DNA from: Bacteroidota bacterium
Lineage (GTDB): Bacteria > Bacteroidota > Bacteroidia > Flavobacteriales > Weeksellaceae
Reading direction: 5' to 3'
NCBI GenBank assembly: GCA_023386965.1
Contig: JAEWIR010000034.1
Location: 42,831-106,830 of the forward strand
Length of the DNA: 64,000 bases
Shown piece by piece: positions 52,473 to 61,210 of the stretch; within the stretch, counting starts at the first letter, position 1, and every line of letters begins with the position of its first letter. The translations under genes were made by a program, and so were the position numbers. The notes under the pieces were generated by a model. The model made no database searches. It had not been told where the DNA came from and saw only the letters and a list, made by a program, of their open reading frames with translations.

Positions 52473-53435
52473 ATGGAGTCCTACACGGAAAAAATCCTGA
52501 TTACAGGTGCCCTTGGGCAAATTGGAACTGAGCTCACCAACAGACTTGTTGAAATTCATGGCGCCGAAAATGTGGTGGCATCCGGACTGGACCGTTACGA
52601 TAAAAACCTTACCTCTGCAGGCTATTATGAAAGGATGGACGTATCCAATACTCAACTCGTTAGGCAGGTGGTGAAGGACTACGAAATTACAACTGTGTAT
52701 CATCTCGCTTCACTGCTCTCCGGAACCTCCGAGAAGCAACCGCTGTTTGCCTGGAAACTTAATGTAGAGCCTTTGCTCAATTTCTGTGAACTGGCGCGGG
52801 AAGGTTTGTTGAAAAAGATATTCTGGCCAAGTTCCATTGCAGTGTTCGGTAAAGGAATTCCCAAGCATAATGTAGGGCAGGACGTCGTTTTGAACCCAAC
52901 AACTGTTTACGGCATCTCCAAAATGGCCGGCGAAAAATGGTGCGAATATTATTTTGATAAATATGGGGTGGATGTTAGGAGTATCCGTTATCCCGGACTT
53001 ATTTCCTGGAAAACACCTGCCGGAGGTGGAACCACGGATTACGCCGTGGAAATTTTCTACGAAGCCGTGGAAAAAGGCAGCTATACGAGCTTCATCTCCG
53101 AAGAAACTGCCATGCCTATGCTTTATATGGACGATGCCATCAATGCCACGCTCCAGCTCATGGCGGCTCCTTCTGAAAATCTGACGGTACGTTCCTCTTA
53201 TAATCTGGGTGGAATGTCATTTACGCCTCAGGAGCTTGCGGCAGAAATCAAGAAAGAAATGCCCGGGTTTGAAATCGGTTACCAGCCGGATTTCCGTCAG
53301 GCAATTGCCGATTCCTGGCCATCATCCATTGATGACAGCGTGGCAAAGAAAGACTGGGGATTGAACTATGAATTCGATATTACGGATATGACGAAGGATA
53401 TGCTGAAGAACCTTAAAGTAAAATTAGGAAAGTAG
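52473..53435 (+). CDS. L-threonine 3-dehydrogenase, short-chain (SDR) type
   Basis: A 320-residue extended SDR. It oxidises L-threonine to 2-amino-3-oxobutyrate with NAD. The cofactor loop is TGALGQIGTEL (11-21), the catalytic pair Y146/K150 is in TVYGISKMAGEKW, and the substrate-binding signature YPGLISWKTPAGGGTTDYAV (about 172-191) is the hallmark of SDR-type threonine dehydrogenases known from Flavobacterium and related groups. The alternative, UDP-glucose 4-epimerase, lacks that signature. The product is the substrate of kbl at 28202. A terminator lies downstream. Confidence 0.92.
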   Translation: MESYTEKILITGALGQIGTELTNRLVEIHGAENVVASGLDRYDKNLTSAGYYERMDVSNTQLVRQVVKDYEITTVYHLASLLSGTSEKQPLFAWKLNVEPLLNFCELAREGLLKKIFWPSSIAVFGKGIPKHNVGQDVVLNPTTVYGISKMAGEKWCEYYFDKYGVDVRSIRYPGLISWKTPAGGGTTDYAVEIFYEAVEKGSYTSFISEETAMPMLYMDDAINATLQLMAAPSENLTVRSSYNLGGMSFTPQELAAEIKKEMPGFEIGYQPDFRQAIADSWPSSIDDSVAKKDWGLNYEFDITDMTKDMLKNLKVKLGK

Positions 53436-53541
53436 AATTTAGTTTAAATCATATAATTTATCTAACAGAAAATCAGTTTATAAGAGAATTTAATTAAAAA
53501 ATACTTTAAATTTTATTGACTAATGTTTACCGGGAAAATTG

Positions 53542-53567
53542 GGGGCCGCAGATTGCGGTCCCTTTTT
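53542..53567 (+). terminator. Intrinsic terminator after threonine dehydrogenase
   Basis: GGGCCGCA (ending at 53550) pairs with TGCGGTCCC (53554-53562), followed by T residues, directly before the convergent metallophosphoesterase gene. Confidence 0.72.
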
Positions 53568-53570
53568 AAT

Positions 53571-54779
53571 TTAGCTAAGCTCAAACACGGTCACCTCCGG
53601 ATCTATACCCACCCTTCCGGGGTAAGCAATCACTCCAAAACCTCTGTTCACGTAGAGGTATCTTCCATGACTTTCGTATAGGTCTGCCCATTTCTTATAC
53701 CGGTACTGCACGGGACTCCATTTGATATTTTTCAAATCCAGGCCAAACTGCATACCGTGCGTATGTCCCGAAATGGTGAGCTGCACATTAGACGGATGCT
53801 TTTTCACCACTTCATCGAAATGTGACGGATCATGACTCATTAAAATTTTTATGGCTTCCGGAGGTATGCCGGTGGTGGCTTTGTTAAGGTCGCCATACTG
53901 CGGAAAAGGCCTGATGCCCCAGTTTTCAACTCCAATCACGAAAAGGTCGGCACCTCCAACAGTCAGTTTCCGGTGTTCATTTAGAAGGGTTTCGAAACCG
54001 GCTTTTTTCAGAAGGTTGATGAGGTTGGGAACATTGGCTTTCTGTTCTTCTTCAGATGCCCACTCGCCATATTTTCCGTAATCATGATTGCCCAGAACAG
54101 CAAACTTGCCGTCAGGAGCCTTGATCTCTGAGAAAAGTGGGATAAACCGTGAGAATTCTTCCGCATAATTATTGACTACGTCACCGGTGAAGAGGACAAG
54201 ATCCGGTTCTTGGCTGTTGATGAGTTCAATCGCGGGTCTTAACTTCTCAGGGTTAAAGAAACTCCCGCTGTGAAGGTCGGAAATCTGAACGATGCGATAA
54301 CCTTTAAGTCCAGCAGGTAGGTTCGGAATTTTAAGCTTCACCTTACGCGCTTTGTGACGGTACTTTCCAAATATGATTCCGTCGGCAAACAGACCTGCCG
54401 CCAGTCCGAATAAACCTATACCGGCCAGGCTAAGGAATTTCCGTCGCTCCGGATATTCCGACGTGGGGTTAGAGGTCATGTATTGATAGCCAAACTGAAA
54501 AAGTCTCAGAATATCATCTATCAGCAGCATTAATACCACTAGTAGCTTTGGCAGTACAAAGATCAGAAAAACAGATACGATGATCTGTATCCGGTGATGC
54601 TCACGGTCCGCGCGGTCCAGTGTGAGCATCAGGTAAACCAGAGTGGCATAGGTAAATATGGTAACAGTCCAGTACATGGTCCTGGCTGCGCCTTTGTCAA
54701 AAATATTCCTGAAGGCCTGAAAGACGTAAAATTCCAGAAAGAAGATAAGGACAGTGAATATCAGAAAATTCCTTTGCAT
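53571..54779 (-). CDS. Membrane-anchored metallophosphoesterase
   Basis: A 402-residue protein with four to five N-terminal transmembrane helices (about 1-140) and a C-terminal calcineurin-like phosphoesterase domain. The dinuclear metal motifs are visible: IVQISDLHSGSF (D-x-H), LVLFTGDVVNNYA (GD), FAVLGNHDYGKYG (GNHD), ILMSHDPSHF (H) and LTISGHTHGMQFG (GHTH). Such YkuE-type enzymes are often UDP-2,3-diacylglucosamine- or phospholipid-related hydrolases, but the substrate cannot be told. The ATG at 54779 is chosen because the next one upstream lies in a terminator hairpin. Confidence 0.9.
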   Translation of the reverse strand: MQRNFLIFTVLIFFLEFYVFQAFRNIFDKGAARTMYWTVTIFTYATLVYLMLTLDRADREHHRIQIIVSVFLIFVLPKLLVVLMLLIDDILRLFQFGYQYMTSNPTSEYPERRKFLSLAGIGLFGLAAGLFADGIIFGKYRHKARKVKLKIPNLPAGLKGYRIVQISDLHSGSFFNPEKLRPAIELINSQEPDLVLFTGDVVNNYAEEFSRFIPLFSEIKAPDGKFAVLGNHDYGKYGEWASEEEQKANVPNLINLLKKAGFETLLNEHRKLTVGGADLFVIGVENWGIRPFPQYGDLNKATTGIPPEAIKILMSHDPSHFDEVVKKHPSNVQLTISGHTHGMQFGLDLKNIKWSPVQYRYKKWADLYESHGRYLYVNRGFGVIAYPGRVGIDPEVTVFELS

Positions 54780-54786
54780 AGGGTAA

Positions 54787-54822
54787 AAACTAAAAGGCAC
54801 AAAAATCAGAAAATTTTGTGCC
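54787..54822 (-). terminator. Terminator (minus strand) after the FabH-like gene
   Basis: GGCACAAAA (54796-54804) pairs with TTTTGTGCC (54814-54822), a perfect 9-bp stem, followed on the minus strand by T-rich sequence. Confidence 0.75.
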
Positions 54823-54845
54823 TAAATTGATTTATGTGATCTTTT

Positions 54846-55913
54846 TTACGGGAAACGGTAGACAATACAGTTGATGTTCATACCGGCGCCTACAGAAGCG
54901 AGCAGAATATTGCCTTTGTCCGTAAACTTCTGTCCCTCCATTTTACCTTTTTTGATCATATTGAACATGGTAGGCACGGTAGCCACAGATGAGTTCCCCA
55001 AGAACTGAATGGTCATAGGCGCGATAATGCGGTCATAATCGCTGCGCCCGTACAGTTTCATAAGGCGGTCTATAATTGCATGGTCCATTTTGGCATTAGC
55101 CTGATGCAGGAGGATCTTATCGATATCATCTATATCCAGTCCAGCATTGTCAATAGTAGCTTTCATTGCGGCGGGAACGTTCTTCAGTGCATATTCGTAG
55201 ATTTTCCGTCCCTGCATACGAACATAAAGCGGGATCTGGCTGGCTTCTTTATTCAGTGAAGGTGCATTTTCCAGATAATTAAGTTCTGCGTCATTATCGC
55301 AGATGGTGTTATGCTCCAGAATACCCACATTTTCCTCCTCAGTGGCCCGCACTACAACGGCACCGGCACCGTCAGCAAAAATCATTTTGTTCCTGTCGTA
55401 GGGATCAGTTACGCGGCTCAGTGTTTCGGCACCCACTACCAGAATCATTTTCGCTGCACCGGCTTTAATAAGGTGATTGGCCATAATCATGGATTCCACC
55501 CAGCCCGGACAGCCAAAGATCATATCATAGGTAATACACTTTCTGTTCCTGATGCCCAGTTTCTTTTTCAGACGGGCGGCCATATTAGGCATGAAGTTAG
55601 AGCGTGTGCTTTCGCTAACCTCACCAAAATTACTGGCGTAAATAATATAATCAAGTTCTTCAGGATTGATTTGCGCATCATCTATTGCCTCCTGAGCCGC
55701 TATAAGACCGATATCGGAATTCATTTGGGTATCCTCCACATATCTTCGGGTCTCAATCTCCGTAATCTCTACAAATTTGTCTATAACTTCGGCATTTGGT
55801 TTATCGATGCGCTGGCCTTCTTCGGTATAGAATTCACTGTCCAGGAAATGGTCTCTACCTACTACTCTTGGCGGAAGATAGCTTCCTGAACCTATTATTA
55901 TTGTACTCGGCAT
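54846..55913 (-). CDS. 3-oxoacyl-ACP synthase III-like (FabH family) protein
   Basis: A 355-residue thiolase-fold condensing enzyme. The Cys-His-Asn triad is intact: C135 in DMIFGCPGWVESM, H270 in ILLHQANAKMDH, N307 in FLGNSSVATVPTM. It carries about 25-30 residues more than typical FabH, near residues 200-235. No fab genes are adjacent, so it may make a special acyl chain rather than start bulk fatty acid synthesis; aryl-polyene or flexirubin-type ketosynthases are alternatives not supported by neighbours. Its promoter TACATTTG (55940-55933) is divergent from the next gene's. Confidence 0.86.
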   Translation of the reverse strand: MPSTIIIGSGSYLPPRVVGRDHFLDSEFYTEEGQRIDKPNAEVIDKFVEITEIETRRYVEDTQMNSDIGLIAAQEAIDDAQINPEELDYIIYASNFGEVSESTRSNFMPNMAARLKKKLGIRNRKCITYDMIFGCPGWVESMIMANHLIKAGAAKMILVVGAETLSRVTDPYDRNKMIFADGAGAVVVRATEEENVGILEHNTICDNDAELNYLENAPSLNKEASQIPLYVRMQGRKIYEYALKNVPAAMKATIDNAGLDIDDIDKILLHQANAKMDHAIIDRLMKLYGRSDYDRIIAPMTIQFLGNSSVATVPTMFNMIKKGKMEGQKFTDKGNILLASVGAGMNINCIVYRFP

Positions 55914-55932
55914 TTAAATAAAAATATACCTG

Positions 55933-55940
55933 CAAATGTA
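55933..55940 (-). promoter_or_regulatory. -7 element TACATTTG for the FabH-like gene
   Basis: Exact TAnnTTTG on the minus strand, 19 nt before the ATG at 55913. A second TATTTTTG lies at 55973-55966. Confidence 0.6.
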
Positions 55941-55977
55941 TGAATTAAAATCTACAGGGCAGAACCAAAAATATTAC

Positions 55978-55985
55978 TAAATTTG
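55978..55985 (+). promoter_or_regulatory. -7 element TAAATTTG
   Basis: Exact TAnnTTTG on the plus strand, 21 bp before the ATG at 56007. It lies within a few bases of a minus-strand TATTTTTG. Confidence 0.6.
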
Positions 55986-56006
55986 CAGAAATATCAGCGA
56001 AAAACA

Positions 56007-56576
56007 ATGAAAAAAAACCCCGCCCTTACAGGCTTTATAATTTCCGTTTTCTTCGTAATTATGGCGTTTGGGGTCTATTTTCTTTTCCTTTCCAAGAAAG
56101 ACTATTACCTGGTGGACAATCCTACTCCTGATATCTATTATTTCAGGATTAATGACGATGCTGAACGTATTATCACTGCAGGGCAGTATATAAAGGTGGA
56201 CCTGCCTAAGGGTACGAACCGCATAAAGGTTTATGATGAAAAGAAAAGCATGATTTACGATTCTGCATTTACTGTAAACAAGGTGCGAGGTCTGCTTAAC
56301 ATCAGTCACCAGGATTATTACATCAATACCCAGTATTATGGTTATGACCTGAAACGTGATTCCCTGCTCTCGGCTCTGGGCACTACAATGATTGACGGCA
56401 AGGCCTACCACGGCGCGCCAAAACATTTCAACAGCCTGTATACTGAGGATTTCTATTATAATCTGGACGAGCGTTATGATCCCGTGATCAAGAACATACA
56501 GAAAGTGGAAGCGCGTACCAAGATTTTCCGCAAACAGGATTTCCTGAATTACTACAAAGATTACTATCAATTTTAA
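56007..56576 (+). CDS. Membrane-anchored protein of unknown function
   Basis: A 189-residue protein with one N-terminal transmembrane segment (about 9-29, IISVFFVIMAFGVYFLFL) and a larger tyrosine-rich extracytoplasmic part (SKKDYYLVDNPTPDIYYFR, LLNISHQDYYINTQYYGYDL). No family is recognised. It precedes ubiE by 9 bp and so is likely part of the ubiE-porT transcript. The ATG at 56007 is used because the longer frame starts inside the promoter. An antisense frame of similar length exists but lacks any support. Confidence 0.72.
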   Translation: MKKNPALTGFIISVFFVIMAFGVYFLFLSKKDYYLVDNPTPDIYYFRINDDAERIITAGQYIKVDLPKGTNRIKVYDEKKSMIYDSAFTVNKVRGLLNISHQDYYINTQYYGYDLKRDSLLSALGTTMIDGKAYHGAPKHFNSLYTEDFYYNLDERYDPVIKNIQKVEARTKIFRKQDFLNYYKDYYQF

Positions 56577-56585
56577 TTAACAGAT

Positions 56586-57305
56586 TTGGAACAGATAAAA
56601 CCCTATAATTCGGATGCCAGCAAAAAAAGTGAGGTGGAGGATATGTTTGACAACATAGCTCCCAAATACGATTTGCTGAACCATGTACTCTCGATGAAAA
56701 TTGATGTGGCCTGGCGCAATACACTTGTAAAATGGATGAAGAAGGATGGCGTGAAAAAGGTTCTGGATGTGGCTACCGGTACCGGAGATTTGGCTATTGC
56801 AGTCCATAAAGGCACGCAGGCCGAGGTTGTAGGTTTGGATTTATCTCAGCAAATGTTAAATGTTGGTCTGGTTAAAATAAAAAAACTTAATTTAGACGGC
56901 AGAATTTCCATGCAGAAAGGTGATGCTGAGAACCTTCCTTTTGAAGATAACAGTTTTGATGCGGTTTCAGTAGCGTTCGGAGTTCGTAATTTTGAAAACC
57001 TGAACAAAGGCCTTGCTGAATTGAGGAGGGTAGTGAAGGAGAACAGAAGCGTGTACATACTGGAATTTTCTAAGGTGGAGGGCTTCCTGGGACCGTTTTA
57101 TATGTTTTATTTCAGGAATATCCTGCCCAGAATCGGAAAGCTGATCTCTAAGGATCACAGAGCTTACAGCTATCTGCCGGATTCGGTAAATGCATTTCCG
57201 TATGGAGAGAAGATGAAGAATATCCTGCTGGAAACAGGATTTAAAAATGTTGAGTTTAAGAAGCTGAGTTTAGGCATTGCCACTATTTATAAAGCTACCA
57301 AGTGA
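56586..57305 (+). CDS. ubiE: Demethylmenaquinone methyltransferase (UbiE/MenG), TTG start
   Basis: A 239-residue class I methyltransferase that makes menaquinone from demethylmenaquinone. Family signatures are MFDNIAPKYDLLNHVLSM (about 20-37), LDVATGTGDLAIAV (about 60-73), GLDLSQQML, VAFGVRNFENLNKGL (about 124-138) and YLPDSVNAFPYGEKM (about 197-211). Since flavobacteria use menaquinone, the ubiquinone role is not expected. The N-terminus MEQIKPYNSDASKK uses TTG at 56586; no ATG exists between it and MFDNIAP, and a start there would remove a normal N-terminal segment. porT follows after 43 bp. Confidence 0.93.
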   Translation: MEQIKPYNSDASKKSEVEDMFDNIAPKYDLLNHVLSMKIDVAWRNTLVKWMKKDGVKKVLDVATGTGDLAIAVHKGTQAEVVGLDLSQQMLNVGLVKIKKLNLDGRISMQKGDAENLPFEDNSFDAVSVAFGVRNFENLNKGLAELRRVVKENRSVYILEFSKVEGFLGPFYMFYFRNILPRIGKLISKDHRAYSYLPDSVNAFPYGEKMKNILLETGFKNVEFKKLSLGIATIYKATK

Positions 57306-57348
57306 TATCCGGCGGCAGCGCGGGATGTTCTAAAAATTAATATAACAC

Positions 57349-58131
57349 ATGAACAGAATTTTATTTAAGTCTTTGGTCCTGTCGTCGTTGGCATTTGCCA
57401 CTTTTGCAGATGCACAGTTCCGTACAAGAAACCGGATGGATAAACTGGAGAGTTTTGACCAACAGAAATTCAGCTGGGGCTTTTATCTTAATGGGGCAAT
57501 GTATGATTACCGTCTGGTACTGGATCCCAGATACGGGATGGATGTAAACCACAATCTCGTAACCTCCAAGCCAAGCTACGGTTTTGGTGCCGGCCTTATT
57601 GGTAAGATGCGCCTTAACGACCATTTTGACTTAAGACTGGAGCCGGGACTGCAGTTCATTCAGAGAGAGCTTCGTTTTGAAACCCAGAGCAATGACCAGT
57701 ATTCCGCAGGTACGCTAACCAATCCACCATTTGCTCCAAAGGAACTTACCGAAGCAGATAAGGTTCGCAACATCAAAGCCACCATGCTGGATATTCCTGC
57801 TATGATTGAGGTACACGGTGACCGCTGGTACAACACCCGCGCCTATGCTGCCGCAGGTGTAAATTACATTATGAACCTCCAGTCCAATGCAAATAACAGC
57901 GACGATAACCTTCAGGGTGTTTTCCGTTCCACAACACATAATTTCGCGTGGTCGGCCGAAATGGGTGTTCAGATCTATTTCAACCGTTTTAAACTGACAC
58001 CAGGCTTCAGAGGGACCTTCTTCCTGAATAATGAAATGGTTTCAGACGATCCGGCAACTCCACCTTACTGGGCAAAATCCATTAGCACGGCACAGTCCAG
58101 GGCTTTTATGTTTATTCTTAAATTCGAATAA
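57349..58131 (+). CDS. porT: T9SS/gliding outer-membrane protein PorT (SprT)
   Basis: A 260-residue outer-membrane beta-barrel protein with a signal peptide (about 1-22, LAFATFADAQ). Strand-like segments are FSWGFYLNGAMYDYRLVL, GFGAGLIGKMRLNDHFDLRL, AEMGVQIYFNRFKLTPGF and a terminal FMFILKFE. PorT/SprT is needed for T9SS and, in gliding species, for SprB export. The family is recognised from sequence and from its position after ubiE, usual in Flavobacteriia. It links the window's T9SS cargo genes with their secretion machine. A terminator follows 23 bp downstream. Confidence 0.88.
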   Translation: MNRILFKSLVLSSLAFATFADAQFRTRNRMDKLESFDQQKFSWGFYLNGAMYDYRLVLDPRYGMDVNHNLVTSKPSYGFGAGLIGKMRLNDHFDLRLEPGLQFIQRELRFETQSNDQYSAGTLTNPPFAPKELTEADKVRNIKATMLDIPAMIEVHGDRWYNTRAYAAAGVNYIMNLQSNANNSDDNLQGVFRSTTHNFAWSAEMGVQIYFNRFKLTPGFRGTFFLNNEMVSDDPATPPYWAKSISTAQSRAFMFILKFE

Positions 58132-58153
58132 GACAGTTCATATAATCAATAGG

Positions 58154-58181
58154 AAAGAAGGTTTGTTAAAGCCTTCTTTTT
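58154..58181 (+). terminator. Intrinsic terminator after porT
   Basis: AAAGAAGG (58154-58161) pairs with CCTTCTTT (58172-58179), followed by T residues. Confidence 0.75.
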
Positions 58182-58238
58182 TTGTGCGTGCTCCCTAAAA
58201 TACTGCCTGCTAAAGTACCTGATTTCAATTTAATTTTA

Positions 58239-58246
58239 TACTTTTG
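58239..58246 (+). promoter_or_regulatory. -7 element TACTTTTG upstream of the zapA pair
   Basis: Exact TAnnTTTG, 29 bp before the coiled-coil gene at 58276. Confidence 0.6.
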
Positions 58247-58275
58247 CTTAAATGTTAGAATTTTAAAGACGCGGA

Positions 58276-58578
58276 ATGCTAAAAGAATTAGAAAATAATT
58301 TTTCTGAATTAGAAAGAAAAATTTCTAATGTTAGTAAGGATTACCGTAATCTTTATACCAAATATAAGGACCTGGAAAAAGAGCACGCAGAGCTGCAGCT
58401 TAAATATGATGAGGAGCGTAAAAAAAACCAGGTACTCGCAGAAGAACAGAAGAAAATAAAACTTTATTCAGCAATAGCAGGAAATCCCGAACATAACAGA
58501 CTAATGAAGAGTCATATCAACAGGTTGATTAAGGAAGTGGATTTTTGTATTGCAGAGCTTCAAAACAGTGGACTGTAA
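58276..58578 (+). CDS. Coiled-coil protein preceding ZapA
   Basis: A 100-residue protein that is almost entirely coiled coil (about 5-70: LENNFSELERKISNVSKDY, HAELQLKYDEERKKNQVLAE) with a C-terminal segment NRLMKSHINRLIKEVDFC. No signal or membrane segment. It overlaps zapA by one base (TAATG), so it is translationally coupled to it; a partner of ZapA or other divisome coiled-coil protein (ZapB-like) is likely but sequence similarity to E. coli ZapB is not evident. Confidence 0.8.
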   Translation: MLKELENNFSELERKISNVSKDYRNLYTKYKDLEKEHAELQLKYDEERKKNQVLAEEQKKIKLYSAIAGNPEHNRLMKSHINRLIKEVDFCIAELQNSGL

Positions 58579-58865
58579 TGGATGTGAGGCGAATTACAAT
58601 CAATGTGGCCGGAAGGGTTTATCCGCTGAATGTACCTGCCGCTGAGGAAGAAACGCTCCGCAAGGTTGGGAAGCAGATTGAAGCGATGATTAAAGATTTT
58701 GAGCTTAATTTCGATGTCAGAGATAAGCAGGATGCCCTGGCAATGTGTGCCCTAAAACTGGGTACCAGTGCTGAAGTCTCTGCCAAGAACAACGAGAAGA
58801 ATATAAATGCTTCCAACGAAAGACTGGTGAAGATCAGTCAGATGCTGGAAGACCTGGAAAAGTAG
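58578..58865 (+). CDS. zapA: Cell division protein ZapA
   Basis: A 95-residue ZapA-type protein. The N-terminal strand pattern VRRITINVAGRVYPLNVPAA and the following helix (EETLRKVGKQIEAMIKDFEL) fit the ZapA head, while about 45-95 forms the coiled-coil tail. ZapA binds and bundles FtsZ filaments. The ATG at 58578 shares its first A with the stop of the preceding gene. The region directly after it encodes a 6S-like RNA, matching the zapA-ssrS linkage of other bacteria. Confidence 0.88.
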   Translation: MDVRRITINVAGRVYPLNVPAAEEETLRKVGKQIEAMIKDFELNFDVRDKQDALAMCALKLGTSAEVSAKNNEKNINASNERLVKISQMLEDLEK

Positions 58866-58883
58866 ATTTTTCTTTTCCGCTAA

Positions 58884-59057
58884 GTACTGCCTACAATAGT
58901 TCTAACACATTAAAGGTAAACTCAACGCTAAACAATTACCGAACAAAAGTCCAGTGAATGGCGTGCCGCAACCGCGGATTACAGACATTGGAAATCAGTT
59001 CAAATCGTGTTGATTAGGAGTTTACTCTATATCACTGAACTGTTGTGGGCTTTTTTT
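58884..59057 (+). ncRNA. ssrS: 6S RNA (flavobacterial 6S type)
   Basis: A 174-nt non-coding region between zapA and rny folds into a long rod. The closing stem GCCTACAATAGTTC (58889-58902) pairs along all 14 bases with GAACTGTTGTGGGC (59037-59050), with two G-U pairs. The second stem GGTAAACTC (58915-58923) pairs with GAGTTTACT (59018-59026). A large middle opening follows, then CCAGTG/CATTGG and a terminal hairpin CCGC-AACC-GCGG (58966-58977). Seven T residues follow the closing stem. This is the 6S architecture (stem, central bubble, terminal hairpin), and 6S RNA regulates RNA polymerase holoenzyme. The exact 5' end is uncertain by a few bases. Confidence 0.82.
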
Positions 59058-59105
59058 ATTGCAAAACATTTAAAATAACATATAACTAGACAAATAAAAC
59101 GCAAT

Positions 59106-60677
59106 ATGACAACAACTGTTATTATCGTAGGCATTCTCGCACTGGTCATTGGGGCTGTGCTGGGTATGGTTTTTTCCCGAAGTTCACTTAACACCAAAGC
59201 CAAATTCATTCTTGAAGATGCAAAGAAGAATGCCGAAAACGTTATAGAAACTGCTAATGTAAAAGCCGAAGCAGTACGCAAGGACAAGGAATCTCAGGCA
59301 AAAGTTAAATTCCTGGAGTTGAAATCCCAGCACGATTCTGAGATCCAGAGCCGTGAAAAGAAAATGCAGGATGCCGAGAAAAGAATCCGCGACAAAGAGC
59401 AAAAACTGAATGATGAACTAAGCAAGACGGGCAAACTTGAAAAAGACCTGGACAGACAGATTGCTGATTATGCGAAAAAACATGAAATCCTTGAGAAGAA
59501 ACAGCAGGATCTTGATGCAGTGATCGCTCAGAAAGTTGAGATTCTGGAAAAAATTGCCAATTACAGCGCCGAAGATGCAAAGACGGAGTTGGTGGAAGCT
59601 ATGAAAGCAGAAGCCAAAAGCCGTGCACAGGCTCACGTACAGAGCATCATGGAAGAAGCGCAGCTTAACGCCAAGCAGGAAGCCAGAAAGATCGTCATAC
59701 AGACGATACAGCGTATCGGTACGGAACAGGCCATAGAGAACTCTGTATCCGTTTTCAATATTGAATCTGACGAGATCAAAGGACGCATCATCGGTAGGGA
59801 AGGACGTAATATCCGCGCCCTGGAAGCTGCTACAGGAGTAGAAATCATTGTTGATGATACTCCGGAAGCCATCCTGCTCTCCTGTTTTGATCCGGTGAGA
59901 CGTGAAATCGCCAGACTTTCCCTGCACAGACTTGTAACCGACGGCCGAATTCACCCGGCAAGAATCGAAGAGGTGGTTGAAAAGACCAAGAAGATGATTG
60001 AGGAAGAGATCATTGAAGTGGGTAAGAGGACCATTATGGATTTGGGTATTCATGGCCTGCACCCCGAGCTGGTTAAAATTGTAGGCCGGATGAAGTTCAG
60101 GTCTTCTTACGGTCAGAACCTTCTTCAGCACTCCCGTGAAGTGGCGAATATCGCCGCAACTATGGCTGCAGAACTTGGTCTGAATGTAAAGATGGCTAAA
60201 AGAGCAGGTTTGCTGCACGATATAGGAAAGGTTCCGGAGCAGGAGTCAGAACTACCACACGCACTGTTAGGAATGCAGTGGGCTGAGAAATATGGTGAAA
60301 ATGCAGAGGTAGTGAACGCTATCGGTGCACACCACGACGAAGTAGAGATGACTTCACTACTGTCGCCAATCATCCAGGTGGCTGATGCGATTTCAGGTGC
60401 CAGACCGGGCGCCAGACGTCAGGTGTTGGAATCATACATCCAGCGTCTGAAGGACCTTGAAGCTGCTGCCATGAGTTTTGACGGTGTGTCCAGTGCTTAT
60501 GCGATCCAGGCCGGACGCGAACTCCGTGTGATGGTAGAAAGCAATAAAGTGAACGACGACCAGTCTTCCCAGCTTTCTTACGATATTTCAGAGAAGATTC
60601 AGAACGAACTTACTTACCCGGGTCAGGTACGTGTAACCGTAATCCGCGAAACAAGGTCTGTGAATATTGCGAGATAA
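59106..60677 (+). CDS. rny: Ribonuclease Y
   Basis: A 523-residue RNase Y, a membrane-bound endoribonuclease that starts mRNA decay. An N-terminal transmembrane helix (about 4-24) is followed by a long coiled coil (about 30-200), a KH domain (about 215-275; [20 protein letters not shown]) and an HD domain (about 335-430) with metal residues in [15 protein letters not shown] and [12 protein letters not shown]. All catalytic residues appear intact. It is separated from zapA by the 6S-like RNA and is followed by a strong terminator, so its promoter may lie after that RNA. Confidence 0.96.
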   Translation: MTTTVIIVGILALVIGAVLGMVFSRSSLNTKAKFILEDAKKNAENVIETANVKAEAVRKDKESQAKVKFLELKSQHDSEIQSREKKMQDAEKRIRDKEQKLNDELSKTGKLEKDLDRQIADYAKKHEILEKKQQDLDAVIAQKVEILEKIANYSAEDAKTELVEAMKAEAKSRAQAHVQSIMEEAQLNAKQEARKIVIQTIQRIGTEQAIENSVSVFNIESDEIKGRIIGREGRNIRALEAATGVEIIVDDTPEAILLSCFDPVRREIARLSLHRLVTDGRIHPARIEEVVEKTKKMIEEEIIEVGKRTIMDLGIHGLHPELVKIVGRMKFRSSYGQNLLQHSREVANIAATMAAELGLNVKMAKRAGLLHDIGKVPEQESELPHALLGMQWAEKYGENAEVVNAIGAHHDEVEMTSLLSPIIQVADAISGARPGARRQVLESYIQRLKDLEAAAMSFDGVSSAYAIQAGRELRVMVESNKVNDDQSSQLSYDISEKIQNELTYPGQVRVTVIRETRSVNIAR

Positions 60678-60703
60678 TTTTAACCAATATATTTCAACCA
60701 CTC

Positions 60704-60734
60704 AATCCTTTCTGATGTAAGAAAGGATTTTTTG
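60704..60734 (+). terminator. Intrinsic terminator after rny
   Basis: AATCCTTTCT (60704-60713) pairs perfectly with AGAAAGGATT (60720-60729), followed by T residues. Confidence 0.88.
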
Positions 60735-60793
60735 TATCTTAACCCAACAGTAAGCAATCTTTGATTTACAGTAACCTTAACCTAAAAAGACTT

Positions 60794-61210
60794 ATGAGTA
60801 CTGAATTTATCAGAAGAGAGGTATATCTTCTCCCGAACGGTTTTAAAATAGTTGGCGTCGCTCTAATCCTATCGTCAGTGGCTGTTTTTATTTTCCAAAC
60901 GCAAGGATTCTTTCCAGATACTGATCATGACGTTAGGATCGCGGTCACTTTGTTATTAACTGGGCTGGCGTTCATAAATATTTCAAAGGAAAAAATTGAA
61001 GATGAAAGAATAAAGAAGATCCGCTACAAAACATGGAGCTATACTCTTCAAAGCATTATAGGCCTTGTAGTTGGCGGACGGATTTTAAATTCCTTTCTGG
61101 AAGAGCCGCTGGAATATTTCAACTCATCCTCAGCGCTATTGATTGTGACCTTACTTCTGAACCTTATTTATTTTGCCACTTCTAAGGAACTGGAATACGA
61201 TCCAGAATAA
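60794..61210 (+). CDS. Small integral membrane protein, unknown function
   Basis: A 138-residue protein with four hydrophobic segments (about 19-37, 52-67, 83-98, 113-128) separated by charged loops (NISKEKIEDERIKKIRYKTW). No known domain is recognised. The ATG at 60794 gives MSTEFIRREVYLLPNG; upstream non-ATG starts add no more hydrophobic sequence. The gene stands alone between the rny terminator and a 220-bp gap. Immediately after its stop begins an attC-like inverted structure (see that entry), which raises the possibility that it is a mobile cassette gene. Confidence 0.7.
   Translation: MSTEFIRREVYLLPNGFKIVGVALILSSVAVFIFQTQGFFPDTDHDVRIAVTLLLTGLAFINISKEKIEDERIKKIRYKTWSYTLQSIIGLVVGGRILNSFLEEPLEYFNSSSALLIVTLLLNLIYFATSKELEYDPE

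Noticed and set aside
55311..55889. 192-residue plus-strand frame inside the FabH-like gene
   Set aside because: Shadow of a gene with a complete Cys-His-Asn triad.
55977..56570. 197-residue open frame on the minus strand
   Set aside because: It is the complement of the well-supported gene at 56007-56576, with no promoter or start support.
58866..59105. tRNA or tmRNA gene after zapA
   Set aside because: No cloverleaf or CCA end; the long rod with a central opening fits 6S RNA instead.
59418..60218. Long open frame on the minus strand inside rny
   Set aside because: Shadow of the conserved RNase Y frame; composition and motifs belong to rny.
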